Origin: Kribbella capetownensis
Lineage (GTDB): Bacteria; Actinomycetota; Actinomycetes; Propionibacteriales; Kribbellaceae
Length of the DNA stretch: 64,000 bases
Assembly: GCF_004331485.1 (NCBI RefSeq)
Contig: NZ_SJKD01000005.1
Location: 434,001-498,000, forward strand
Reading direction: 5' to 3'
The notes beneath the pieces are model-generated. The model saw only the letters and a program-made list of their open reading frames with translations, did not search any database and was not told where the DNA came from. The position numbers were made by a program, and so were the translations under genes. This document shows, piece after piece, positions 9,056 through 16,733 of the stretch (position 1 is the stretch's first letter; each line of letters starts with the position of its first letter).

Positions 9056-9814
9056 TCAGCGGGCGCGGCCGGCCGGACGAGGCGACCGTACGTCGTGCTC
9101 CTCGTCGAGCTGGAAGTAGTCCGGATGCTGCTTCTCCAGCGGTTCGAGTACGCCGAGGACGCCGCGCAGGTGCTGGGTCAGCAGCTTGTCGGCCTGCTGC
9201 GTCCGGTTGGCGACCACGTGGTCGACCAGCGTGGCGTGCTGACCGTGCATCGACGACAGGATCTCCGGCTCTGGCAGCGAAAGCATCCGGACCCGGTCCA
9301 GGTGAGCCTTGATCGACGACACGACGGACCAGGTCTTCGGGTGGCCGGCGATCTCCAGCAACGCCCGGTGCAACTGCTCGTCGGTGCTGAACCACTCGAT
9401 CAGATCGCCACGCTCGCCGGCGTCGGCCTGCGTGGCCAGCAGCAACCGCAACTGGGCCTCGTCGACCGGCGTGATCCGCTTGATCGCCAGCGGCAGCGAC
9501 GCGCGCTCGAGCGTTTCCCGGATGAACTGGGCCTCGCGGACCTCGCGGACACTGATCCGCGAGACGTAGGTGCCGAGCTGTGGCACCACCTCGACGAGGC
9601 TCTCGTCGGCCAGCCTGATCAGCGCCTCCCGCACCGGCGTCCGGCTCACGCCGTACACCTCGGCGAGCTCGCTCTCGGACAGCACCTGGCCGGGCTTCAT
9701 CGTCAGCGTGATGATCTCACTGCGCAGTTGGCTGTAGACCTGCGAGCGCGTGCTGGAGTCCCGCATCCGGCTCAGTTGGACCCGCCGTGTGCCGCGCGCC
9801 CTCCGCTCGACCAT
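9056..9814 (-). CDS. GntR-family regulator with FCD ligand domain
   Basis: A 252-residue regulator. A winged helix-turn-helix occupies about residues 22-90 (QLRSEIITLTMKPGQ, then LAEVYGVSRTPVREAL), and the rest is an all-helical FCD domain with metal-ligand histidines (DEQLHRALLEIAGH, MHGQHATLVDHV). It is convergent with uxuA, only 10 bp away. GTACTACC abuts its own start codon and a second related site lies at 9850, so autoregulation is likely. FCD-type GntR proteins commonly respond to sugar acids, which fits the uxuA neighbour. An internal ATG at 9766 is an alternative start. Confidence 0.9.
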   Translation of the reverse strand: MVERRARGTRRVQLSRMRDSSTRSQVYSQLRSEIITLTMKPGQVLSESELAEVYGVSRTPVREALIRLADESLVEVVPQLGTYVSRISVREVREAQFIRETLERASLPLAIKRITPVDEAQLRLLLATQADAGERGDLIEWFSTDEQLHRALLEIAGHPKTWSVVSSIKAHLDRVRMLSLPEPEILSSMHGQHATLVDHVVANRTQQADKLLTQHLRGVLGVLEPLEKQHPDYFQLDEEHDVRSPRPAGRAR

Positions 9815-9867
9815 GTACTACCACCCTTCGACCTGCCTCAGTGTCCCCTGTATGGTAGCATGCAACC
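9815..9867 (-). promoter_or_regulatory. GntR gene promoter region with two operator-like half sites
   Basis: GTACTACC (9815-9822) sits immediately before the regulator's start codon. GTATGGTAGCAT (9850-9861) matches the regulon 12-mer GTATGGTAGTAC at 10 of 12 positions. Both lie in the 75 bp between this gene and the end of the MDR dehydrogenase gene. The placement suggests negative autoregulation. Confidence 0.5.
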
Positions 9868-9889
9868 TCGCAGAGCCCGTTCGCCACGC

Positions 9890-10885
9890 TCAGTCCCAGT
9901 CGAAGACGATGCCCATCGTGCGGTGCCGCTGGGTGGCGGCCAACTCGTAGGCCTGCTGACAATCCTCCGGGCCGAACCGATCCCCGACCAATCCGGCGAG
10001 CGGGAAGCGTCCAGCAGCAGCGAGCCGGAACACCAGCCGGGCGATCTCACGGTCGTTGTCCCAGCGCTGATCACCGATCGTGTACGAGTCGTGGGCGCCC
10101 ATGATCGACACGCCACGAACCATCACGTCCGACGTGAGTCGCTGGTCGGACGGCGTACCGGCGTCGCCGAGCAGGACCACCCGGCCATGGTCGGCGGCGG
10201 CGCGCAGCGCGCCTGGCAGCACCGCGGCGTTACCGGTTGAGTCGAGCACCACCTCAGGCGGCTGACCGCCGAAGGCTCCCGCGAGCTCCTCCTGCGCGTC
10301 GTCGATCGGGCTGCCGATCGTGGCGGTCGCGCCGCCGGCCGTCGCCAGGTCCAGCCGGGCCGCGACGCTGTCGACGACAACGATCCGTGCCGCTGCGGCC
10401 GCGGCGGCCCAGCGAGTCGCCATCTGGCCGATGGGACCCGCTCCGACCACCAGCACCCGGGATCCTGGCCGGACCTCCCCCACCCTGATCCCGACGAACG
10501 CGATCTTCGCGAGCGCGAACCACACTGCCTGCTCGTCGGCGAGGCCGGCCGGGACCGGCGTACACCGATCGGCGCGCACGACGACCCGTGAGGCGTGTGG
10601 TGCGCGCGCCACAACCCTGTCGCCGACCGACAATCCCGACTCGTGACCGATCTGGTCGACCACGCCGACGACCGAGTAGCCGGGCCGGAACGGATACTCG
10701 ACGTACTGCGCCCAGTGGGTGCCCTCGCCGAACCGGCGGGCGAAGGCGATGCCCTCGGTCCCAGTGCTCATCAACGAGAGCCGGGTCCGCAGCCGGACTT
10801 CACCAGGCCCGGTGTCGGCGAGCTGCACCTGACACAGCTCTGCGACGCCGGGCCCAGGGAAGACGATGGCGTTGTCAGCCGTCAT
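9890..10885 (-). CDS. MDR-superfamily dehydrogenase (BchC/sorbitol dehydrogenase-like, probably without catalytic zinc)
   Basis: A 331-residue medium-chain dehydrogenase. The NAD(P) motif is VVGAGPIGQMATRWAA (about residue 145), with an acidic end to the next strand (VVVDS). In place of the usual Cys ligand the early loop reads LMSTGTEG, as in the BchC-like subgroup. It starts 2 bp after the glycosidase stop, so both genes form a minus-strand unit controlled from the 12351-12391 operator region. It probably oxidises or reduces a sugar released by the glycosidase; this is inference from linkage. Confidence 0.8.
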   Translation of the reverse strand: MTADNAIVFPGPGVAELCQVQLADTGPGEVRLRTRLSLMSTGTEGIAFARRFGEGTHWAQYVEYPFRPGYSVVGVVDQIGHESGLSVGDRVVARAPHASRVVVRADRCTPVPAGLADEQAVWFALAKIAFVGIRVGEVRPGSRVLVVGAGPIGQMATRWAAAAAAARIVVVDSVAARLDLATAGGATATIGSPIDDAQEELAGAFGGQPPEVVLDSTGNAAVLPGALRAAADHGRVVLLGDAGTPSDQRLTSDVMVRGVSIMGAHDSYTIGDQRWDNDREIARLVFRLAAAGRFPLAGLVGDRFGPEDCQQAYELAATQRHRTMGIVFDWD

Positions 10886-10887
10886 CG

Positions 10888-12324
10888 TTACCGCGTCGTG
10901 TCGGGGAAGGTGTGCTTGCGGATCAGCCGGAACGTCACGTCGGTCAACGGTCCGCTGATCAGCACCGGCGGCCGCCGCAGCGTCACGTCCAGGTCGTCCG
11001 GGGTGAAGACCGCGTTGCTCGCGTCGTACCAGGCCTTGCGGCCCCACTGGCGGGTCACGGACAGGCCGCCGGGCTGCTCGAACTTCATCGGCGCCAACGT
11101 GGTGCCGTTGTTGTGCAGTACGACGGAGTAGTGGTCGTCGAGATAGGAGTTCCACAGCGCCAGTACGTCGGAACCGTCCAGGTCCCTGAACTGCAGCGCC
11201 CACAGCTTCGGGTCGAGCGGATTGGTCAGACTCACGAACGTGCCGAACTTGACGATGTGCGCGACCGCGTGGAAGGCGAAGTACCCCTCCTTCGGTGTGA
11301 GGTCGGGACGCACGATCCCGTAGTTGGGACCGTAGGTGTTGTACGACCAGGCCTCGTCCTCGAAGCCGTAGATCCACAGGCCTTTCAGGTACGGCAGGCT
11401 GCGTGCGATCAGGTACAGCCGGGCGACGTACGCCGCCTGGAGCTCCTGCGTGATGCCGGCGTCGTCGGTGAGGGGCTTGAATCCGGTCGTCCAGCCGAGC
11501 TCGGTGACGTAGAGCGGGAAGTCCTGGCCGCTGTTGTAGGTGCGCAGCACCGTCTGCAGGTCCTGGACGTGCTGCCACCAGACCTCCGGGACCCGGTTCT
11601 CGATCGGCAGATCGGCGTACACGTAGGTGTGGACCGAGAAGATGTCGCAGACGGCGAGGATCCCGTTGCCCAGCAGGGTGTTGATGTAGGTGTAGTTCAG
11701 CGCTGACACGGCTCCCCCGACGACGGTGATCGTCGGGTCGACCGCCTTGAGCGTCGCGTAGACCGCGGACAGCAGGTTGACGTACTCGACCGGGTCGCCG
11801 TTGCCGGTGACGCCGCCGATCGCGATGTCCCACTCGTTCCACACCTCGAAGCGGGTCACCTGCCCGGCGAAGTGCTGCGCCACGAACTCGGCGTACGCAC
11901 AGAAGGCGGCGATGCCGGCGGCCGAGGTCGGTCGCTCGCCGCCGTCGTACAGCGGGTTGCCGTAGTCCAGGATGATCATCGGCTCAATGCCCTGGGCAAC
12001 GATCTGGGTGTAGTAGGTGTCGATCTCGGGCGGAACCGCGAAGACACCGGCCTGCAGCTCGACCTTGGCCCAGGCGCACTCGTCGCGGATCGCGTTGGCA
12101 CTGCTCTGCTGGAGCACGCTGACGGAATCGGGGATGTACTTCGGTCCGGTCAGGTGGGTGTTGAGGCCCATCAGGAACTTGGGCGTGGTCTGGACGGCGT
12201 CTTTCTTCCCGGGCTTGTCGCTCTTCGCCTGGGCCGGAACCGTGGTTCCGAGCGCGGCAGCGACAGTGCTTCCGGCGAGCCCACCGAGTACGGCGCGGCG
12301 GCTCGGGGCGGGGAGCGGATTCAA
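10888..12324 (-). CDS. Tat-exported TIM-barrel glycoside hydrolase (clan GH-A-like)
   Basis: A 478-residue exported protein. The N-terminus has a twin-arginine signal (PSRRAVLGGL) and a cleavage-like AQA. The catalytic pair expected of clan GH-A is visible: acid/base in FEVWNEWD (Glu164) and nucleophile in YVTELGWT (Glu275), 111 residues apart. I chose TTG 12324 because AGGAGG lies 5 nt upstream; the in-frame ATG at 12354 has no such site and would overlap the operators. The GH family cannot be named with confidence (GH39/GH5-like). It probably releases the substrate of importer A or B outside the cell. Confidence 0.8.
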   Translation of the reverse strand: MNPLPAPSRRAVLGGLAGSTVAAALGTTVPAQAKSDKPGKKDAVQTTPKFLMGLNTHLTGPKYIPDSVSVLQQSSANAIRDECAWAKVELQAGVFAVPPEIDTYYTQIVAQGIEPMIILDYGNPLYDGGERPTSAAGIAAFCAYAEFVAQHFAGQVTRFEVWNEWDIAIGGVTGNGDPVEYVNLLSAVYATLKAVDPTITVVGGAVSALNYTYINTLLGNGILAVCDIFSVHTYVYADLPIENRVPEVWWQHVQDLQTVLRTYNSGQDFPLYVTELGWTTGFKPLTDDAGITQELQAAYVARLYLIARSLPYLKGLWIYGFEDEAWSYNTYGPNYGIVRPDLTPKEGYFAFHAVAHIVKFGTFVSLTNPLDPKLWALQFRDLDGSDVLALWNSYLDDHYSVVLHNNGTTLAPMKFEQPGGLSVTRQWGRKAWYDASNAVFTPDDLDVTLRRPPVLISGPLTDVTFRLIRKHTFPDTTR

Positions 12325-12350
12325 CGGTGCCTCCTGGTAGTGGCGGTCCA

Positions 12351-12391
12351 CCATGCTAACGTACTACCATACAACCGCCGTACTACCATAC
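12351..12391. promoter_or_regulatory. Tandem operators GTACTACCATAC x2 in a divergent promoter
   Basis: Two identical 12-mers, GTACTACCATAC, start at 12361 and 12380, a spacing of 19 bp (nearly two helical turns). The first is embedded in CATGCTAACGTACTACCAT, the mirror of the site before importer A. They lie between the glycosidase/MDR unit and the LacI/importer B unit and so could control both. Three exact copies of a 12-mer at three promoters in 10 kb is unlikely by chance. Confidence 0.65.
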
Positions 12392-12449
12392 TACGATCTG
12401 CCCGGACAAGGCCGCGAAGCCTTGACAGTGCTCGGAGGCGGTGACGACG

Positions 12450-13556
12450 ATGAGGAAATCCACACCGCTTATAGGTATTAGCACGGCCATCCACGAACGA
12501 AAGGTGGTCTGGACGGGGCCGCAGACCCGACCGCGCCAGACCGACGTCGCCAGAGCTGCCGGCGTCTCCCAGGCGACGGTGTCGAGTGTTCTGAACGGTC
12601 AGGCGTCCGGCCGCCGGATCCCACCGGAGACTATCGAGAAGGTCGAGCGCGCGATCCGGACCCTGGGCTACGTACCAGATGTCATCGCCCGCAGCCTGCA
12701 GGGCATGAGCAACCAACTCCTCGGGGTGCACACCTACGAGTCGATGTTCCCGATCGACCACCACGACTACTACCAGCCATTCCTGCTGGGGATCGAGGAG
12801 GAAGCGGAGGCCGCCGGCTACGACCTCGTGCTGTTCACGTCGACCCGTGACGAGGAAGGAGTCCGGCGGGTCTACAAGAACGGGACCAACCGGCTCAAGG
12901 TGGCCGACGGCTGCATCTTCGTCGGCATCCGGGTGGACAAGGCCGAGCTGCGCCGCCTGGCCGCGGAGGACTACCCGTTCGTCTTCATCGGCAAGCGGGA
13001 CATCCCCGGCATCGACCTGCACTTCGTCACCGGCAACTATGCCGACTCGACCGCGCAGGTTGTTCACACGTTGGCCGATCTCGGGCATGTGCGGATCGGT
13101 CATCTGCAGCAACGCGACCGCGACGAACCGCGGCAGGATCTGGCGCGCGGACGACGCAGAGGTCTGGCGGACCGCGGACTGCCTGCCGTCCGGCCGGTCG
13201 TCGCGGAACCTGGCGCGATCGGGCCGACCACGCTCCGCGGACTCTTGGACTCCCGACTCACCGCAGTCTTGGTGGACAACGCCGTACAGGCGGCGGCACT
13301 GGGGAAGGCCGCGCGTGCGGCCAAGCTGAGGATTCCCGCCGACCTGTCCGTCGTCGTACTCCAGGACACTCCCCCGCCGAACCCGCAGCGATCCGCACGC
13401 GACTGGACCTGCTTGCGGATGCCTCGTGTCGAGCTGGGGCGGCTGGGCGTGCGGCTTCTCTTGTCGCTGCTGAACGGATCCGCGGGCACCGCGCCCTTGG
13501 TGGCCCAGTGCGGATTCCACCCCGGCGCCACGATCGGGCGCCCGCGAACCATCTGA
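12450..13556 (+). CDS. LacI-family transcriptional regulator
   Basis: A 368-residue regulator. The helix-turn-helix and hinge read TDVARAAGVSQATVSSVLNG, followed by a periplasmic-binding-like domain (LLGVHTYESMFPIDHHDY onwards). The start is uncertain: GGAGG at 12434-12438 favours ATG 12450, GTG 12441 is too close to it, and GTG 12504 would give a more usual short arm before the HTH. The importer B binding-protein gene follows after 17 bp, so the regulator and transporter are probably cotranscribed. It likely senses the imported sugar. A stretch near residue 230 (about 13130-13200) is unusually Arg-rich for the family. Confidence 0.87.
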   Translation: MRKSTPLIGISTAIHERKVVWTGPQTRPRQTDVARAAGVSQATVSSVLNGQASGRRIPPETIEKVERAIRTLGYVPDVIARSLQGMSNQLLGVHTYESMFPIDHHDYYQPFLLGIEEEAEAAGYDLVLFTSTRDEEGVRRVYKNGTNRLKVADGCIFVGIRVDKAELRRLAAEDYPFVFIGKRDIPGIDLHFVTGNYADSTAQVVHTLADLGHVRIGHLQQRDRDEPRQDLARGRRRGLADRGLPAVRPVVAEPGAIGPTTLRGLLDSRLTAVLVDNAVQAAALGKAARAAKLRIPADLSVVVLQDTPPPNPQRSARDWTCLRMPRVELGRLGVRLLLSLLNGSAGTAPLVAQCGFHPGATIGRPRTI

Positions 13557-13573
13557 CCTTCCGAAGGATTGTG

Positions 13574-14863
13574 ATGAACATTCGCCGTACGCTCACCGCC
13601 GTCACCGCGATCGGGCTGAGCGCAGTACTCGCCGCCTGTGGGACCGGCAGTCCGTCCGGATCCGGCGGGAACTCCGGGCCGAAGGAGCTCACCGTCTGGT
13701 TCCCCGGGAACAGCCAGGTCGAGATCGATCTCGTCACCAAGACACTCGTGCCCAAGTTCGAACAGCAGACCGGTTCGAAGGTCACCGTCACCTACGTGGA
13801 CTGGCCGAACCTGTCGCCCAAACTCACCACGGCTTTCGCCTCCGGTACGACGCCGGACGTGTGGGGCCACGGCACCGCCGCGGCGGCCGGATTCGCCGCC
13901 AACGACCGGGTTCTCGCCTTGGACGACCGGATCAACGCGCTGGCCGACAAGGACGACTTCGGCGGACTGCTCGACCAAGGTGTTGTCGACGGCAAGCATT
14001 ACCTGATGCCGCTGTCCGGCACCGGCACGCTGCTGGTCTATCGCAAGGACCTCCTCCAAGGTGCAGGCGTCGACCCGGCCACGCTGACGAGCTGGGAGTC
14101 GGTCTACGACGCGGCTCGCAAGCTCAAGACGAAGGCCCGGTCCGGGATGCTCATCGCCACGTCGCCGATCGCCGACGAACAGTCGTTCATCGCTCTGCTC
14201 AGGTCGGCATCCGGCAAGATGCTCAGCGACGACGGCAAGACAGCGGAGTTCAACTCGCCGGCCGGGGTGCAGGCACTGACCTACATGGTGAACCTGTACC
14301 AGGGCGATGGTGCAGTCGCGGCCGGAGTCAGTGACGACTACCTCAGCCGTCCGCCCGCCCAGCAGCCACTGGCGCTCGGCACCGCAGCGATCACCCAGTT
14401 CGGGCCGAGCCAACTCCTGCAACTCGTCAAGGCGAAGCCGGATCTCGCCGACAAGCTCGGCGTACTGGCGCCACCGACCCTCGGCGGTCAACCCGGGAAG
14501 GCGTACGGGGGTATGGGCACCGGACTGTTCATCAGCAAGGACAGCAAGAATCAGGACCTGGCGTGGAAGTTCCTGGAGTACATGGCCTCGCCCGAGGTGA
14601 GCAACCAGTACGCCGAGGTGATCGGCAGCCTCCCGGTCCGTCAGTCGGCGCGGAGCAGCGCCTACGTGACGAAGAACCCGTTGCTCACGACGTTCCTGGC
14701 GGCGCAACCCGCGTACATCGGCAATCCGAACGTACCCGCCTGGGTCCAGGTCCGCGACGTACTGAGTCGCTATCTGCAGCAGGCGCTGGCCGGCAAGGTG
14801 GCGCCGAAGGACGCCCTGGACAAGGCGGCGCAGGAGGTCAAGCCGCTGCTGGAAGGGTCGTGA
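13574..14863 (+). CDS. Sugar ABC transporter substrate-binding lipoprotein (importer B)
   Basis: A 429-residue family-1 binding protein. The signal ends in the lipobox LAAC, followed by a Gly/Ser-rich tether. ATG 13574 has GAAGGA just upstream; earlier in-frame codons overlap the LacI gene. It has typical family blocks such as LTVWFPGN at the start of the mature domain and WKFLEYMASPE near the C-terminus. It lies between the LacI gene and two permeases. The ligand is unknown and likely related to that of importer A, because the two modules share operators and a paralogous oxidoreductase. Confidence 0.93.
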   Translation: MNIRRTLTAVTAIGLSAVLAACGTGSPSGSGGNSGPKELTVWFPGNSQVEIDLVTKTLVPKFEQQTGSKVTVTYVDWPNLSPKLTTAFASGTTPDVWGHGTAAAAGFAANDRVLALDDRINALADKDDFGGLLDQGVVDGKHYLMPLSGTGTLLVYRKDLLQGAGVDPATLTSWESVYDAARKLKTKARSGMLIATSPIADEQSFIALLRSASGKMLSDDGKTAEFNSPAGVQALTYMVNLYQGDGAVAAGVSDDYLSRPPAQQPLALGTAAITQFGPSQLLQLVKAKPDLADKLGVLAPPTLGGQPGKAYGGMGTGLFISKDSKNQDLAWKFLEYMASPEVSNQYAEVIGSLPVRQSARSSAYVTKNPLLTTFLAAQPAYIGNPNVPAWVQVRDVLSRYLQQALAGKVAPKDALDKAAQEVKPLLEGS

Positions 14864-14867
14864 GACC

Positions 14868-15821
14868 TTGCCGGAGACAACGACCCTCACCCCGACCCAG
14901 GCCGGCCCGCCCGCGGACCCGGTGGCCGCTCGCAGGCCGGCCCGGCGTGGCTCCGCCACCCGGCGGACGCGGCGGATCGCCGTACTGTTCATCCTGCCGG
15001 CGGCGGCGTACGTCGTCATCTTCCATCTGTTCCCGTTGGCGTACGGGCTGTACCTCAGCTTCACCAACTACGACCCGCAGTCCCGGTCGGGACCGCAGCC
15101 GGTCGGGATCTCCAACTACACGAAGATCCTGACCGACCCGGTCTTCCTGAGTTCGCTGGCCGTCACGGGCAAGTACGTCCTGTACGTGCTGCCCGGGGCG
15201 GTGGGCCTGGCACTGGTGCTGGCGTTGCTGGTCAACCGCAGCCGTCGCGGCATCGGCTTCTTCCGTACCGCGCTGTACGTCCCGCATGTGGTCTCGCTGA
15301 CGGCCGTCAGCATGGTGTGGTTGTGGCTGTACTCCCCACAGGGGTGGTTCAACCAGATCCTCGGTCGGTTCGGTGCCGAGCCGAAGCAGTTCCTACTGGA
15401 GTCGAGCTCGGCGCTGGGCGCCGTCGCGGTGATGCGGATCTGGAAGGCACTGGGCGGCAACATGGTGCTTCTGCTCGCCGGACTCCAGTCGATATCCCGC
15501 GAGCTGTATGAGGCGGCGGCCGTCGACGGAGCCGGCCGGTGGGCGCAGTTCCGGTACGTCACGCTGCCGGGGCTGCGCGGAATGCTGACGTACGTCGTGG
15601 TGACCGACATCGTCTATCTGGCCCAGTCGTTCGGCGAGATCTACGTGCTCACCCGCGGTGGGCCGGTGGACTCGACCACGACGGTCAACTTCCTGATCTA
15701 CAAGCAGGCCTTCCAGTTCAACGACATGGGAACGGCGAGCGCGATGGGCTTCGTCCTGTTCGCCCTGATCTCAGCGGTGGCGTTCGTCTCGCTGCGGCAG
15801 ATGATGCGGACGAGGTCGTGA
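14868..15821 (+). CDS. Sugar ABC transporter permease (importer B, MalF-like)
   Basis: A 317-residue permease with a Pro/Arg-rich cytosolic N-terminus and six membrane segments. The EAA loop is ELYEAAAVDGAGRWAQF near residue 215. The proposed start is TTG 14868, 4 bp after the binding-protein stop, with GGAAGGG 10 nt upstream. It forms the channel with the following permease. Confidence 0.92.
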   Translation: MPETTTLTPTQAGPPADPVAARRPARRGSATRRTRRIAVLFILPAAAYVVIFHLFPLAYGLYLSFTNYDPQSRSGPQPVGISNYTKILTDPVFLSSLAVTGKYVLYVLPGAVGLALVLALLVNRSRRGIGFFRTALYVPHVVSLTAVSMVWLWLYSPQGWFNQILGRFGAEPKQFLLESSSALGAVAVMRIWKALGGNMVLLLAGLQSISRELYEAAAVDGAGRWAQFRYVTLPGLRGMLTYVVVTDIVYLAQSFGEIYVLTRGGPVDSTTTVNFLIYKQAFQFNDMGTASAMGFVLFALISAVAFVSLRQMMRTRS

Positions 15822-15823
15822 CG

Positions 15824-16696
15824 ATGGCTCACTCGAGCAAGGCTCACACCCACAGTCTGGTCACGCTGCTGCCGCTGGCCGTGGCGACGCTGGTCGTGCT
15901 GACGCCGTTCATCTGGATGGTGTCGCTCGCGTTCACCTCGGCCGATCAGGCGTTCAGTGCGAGCAACCTGATCCCGGAGTCCCCCACCACGGCCAACTTC
16001 GTCACGGCGCTGACCAGCGGTGGCCTGGGACGCGCCATGCTGAACAGCTCGGCGGTAGCGGTCATCGTGGTGGTGTCGAACTGCCTGTTCGCCAGCATGG
16101 CAGGCTACGCCTTCGCCAAGCTGCGGTTCCGCGGCGACACCATCGTCTTCGGGGTGCTGATCTCGACGGCGATGATCCCGGTCTCGGTGACGCTGATCCC
16201 GCTGTTCCTGATCACCAAGGGCATCCCGTTGGCCGGCGGCAACGACCTTCTCGGCGTCGGTGGCTTCGGCCTGCTGAACAGCATCGGCGGACTGGCGCTG
16301 CCGTACCTGGTCACGCCGCTCAACATCTTCCTGTCCAGGCAGTACTTCCTGGAGTTCCCCGACGAACTGGCCGAAGCGGCCCGGACCGACGGTGCCGGTG
16401 AACTGCGGATCTTCTTCCAGATCTACCTCCCGCTGGCCAAGCCCTTGATCGCCACCCTCGGAGTCTTCGCCTTCACCGGGATCTGGGACGACTTCCTCTG
16501 GCCACTGGTGATCACCAACACGGACTCGATGAACACCGTGCAACTCGCGCTGGCGAAGTTCCTCACCAGCGGGAACGTGCAATACGGACCGGTGCTGGCG
16601 GGCGCAGTGCTGGTCACTGTGCCGGTGCTCGTGGTCTTCGCCTTCAACCAGCGAGCTTTCATCAGCGGCCTCGCCGACGGCGGGATCAAGGGCTGA
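15824..16696 (+). CDS. Sugar ABC transporter permease (importer B, MalG-like)
   Basis: A 290-residue MalG-type permease with six membrane helices and an EAA loop, ELAEAARTDGAGELRIFF. ATG 15824 is preferred because GACGAGG lies 8 nt upstream; the GTG at 15818 overlaps the previous stop but sits too close to that site. It ends in the family-typical LADGGIKG. The second FAD oxidoreductase follows after 37 bp. Confidence 0.92.
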   Translation: MAHSSKAHTHSLVTLLPLAVATLVVLTPFIWMVSLAFTSADQAFSASNLIPESPTTANFVTALTSGGLGRAMLNSSAVAVIVVVSNCLFASMAGYAFAKLRFRGDTIVFGVLISTAMIPVSVTLIPLFLITKGIPLAGGNDLLGVGGFGLLNSIGGLALPYLVTPLNIFLSRQYFLEFPDELAEAARTDGAGELRIFFQIYLPLAKPLIATLGVFAFTGIWDDFLWPLVITNTDSMNTVQLALAKFLTSGNVQYGPVLAGAVLVTVPVLVVFAFNQRAFISGLADGGIKG

Positions 16697-16733
16697 CCAC
16701 CAGGCCGACCATCATGCCGATCGAAAGGACCCC

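Noticed and set aside
10595..11706. Long plus-strand frames opposite the MDR and glycosidase genes
   Set aside because: Arg/Val/Gly-rich antisense readings without domains. The minus-strand proteins have clear catalytic motifs.
9890..11842. A 650-codon continuous minus-strand frame spanning the glycosidase and MDR genes
   Set aside because: Only its last 331 codons match an MDR dehydrogenase; the rest is an Arg-rich out-of-frame reading of the glycosidase gene.
12422..12427. TTGACA as a -35 element for the LacI gene
   Set aside because: No -10 sequence lies at the right distance, and it is only 28 bp before the preferred ATG. It could work only if translation starts at the later GTG 12504.
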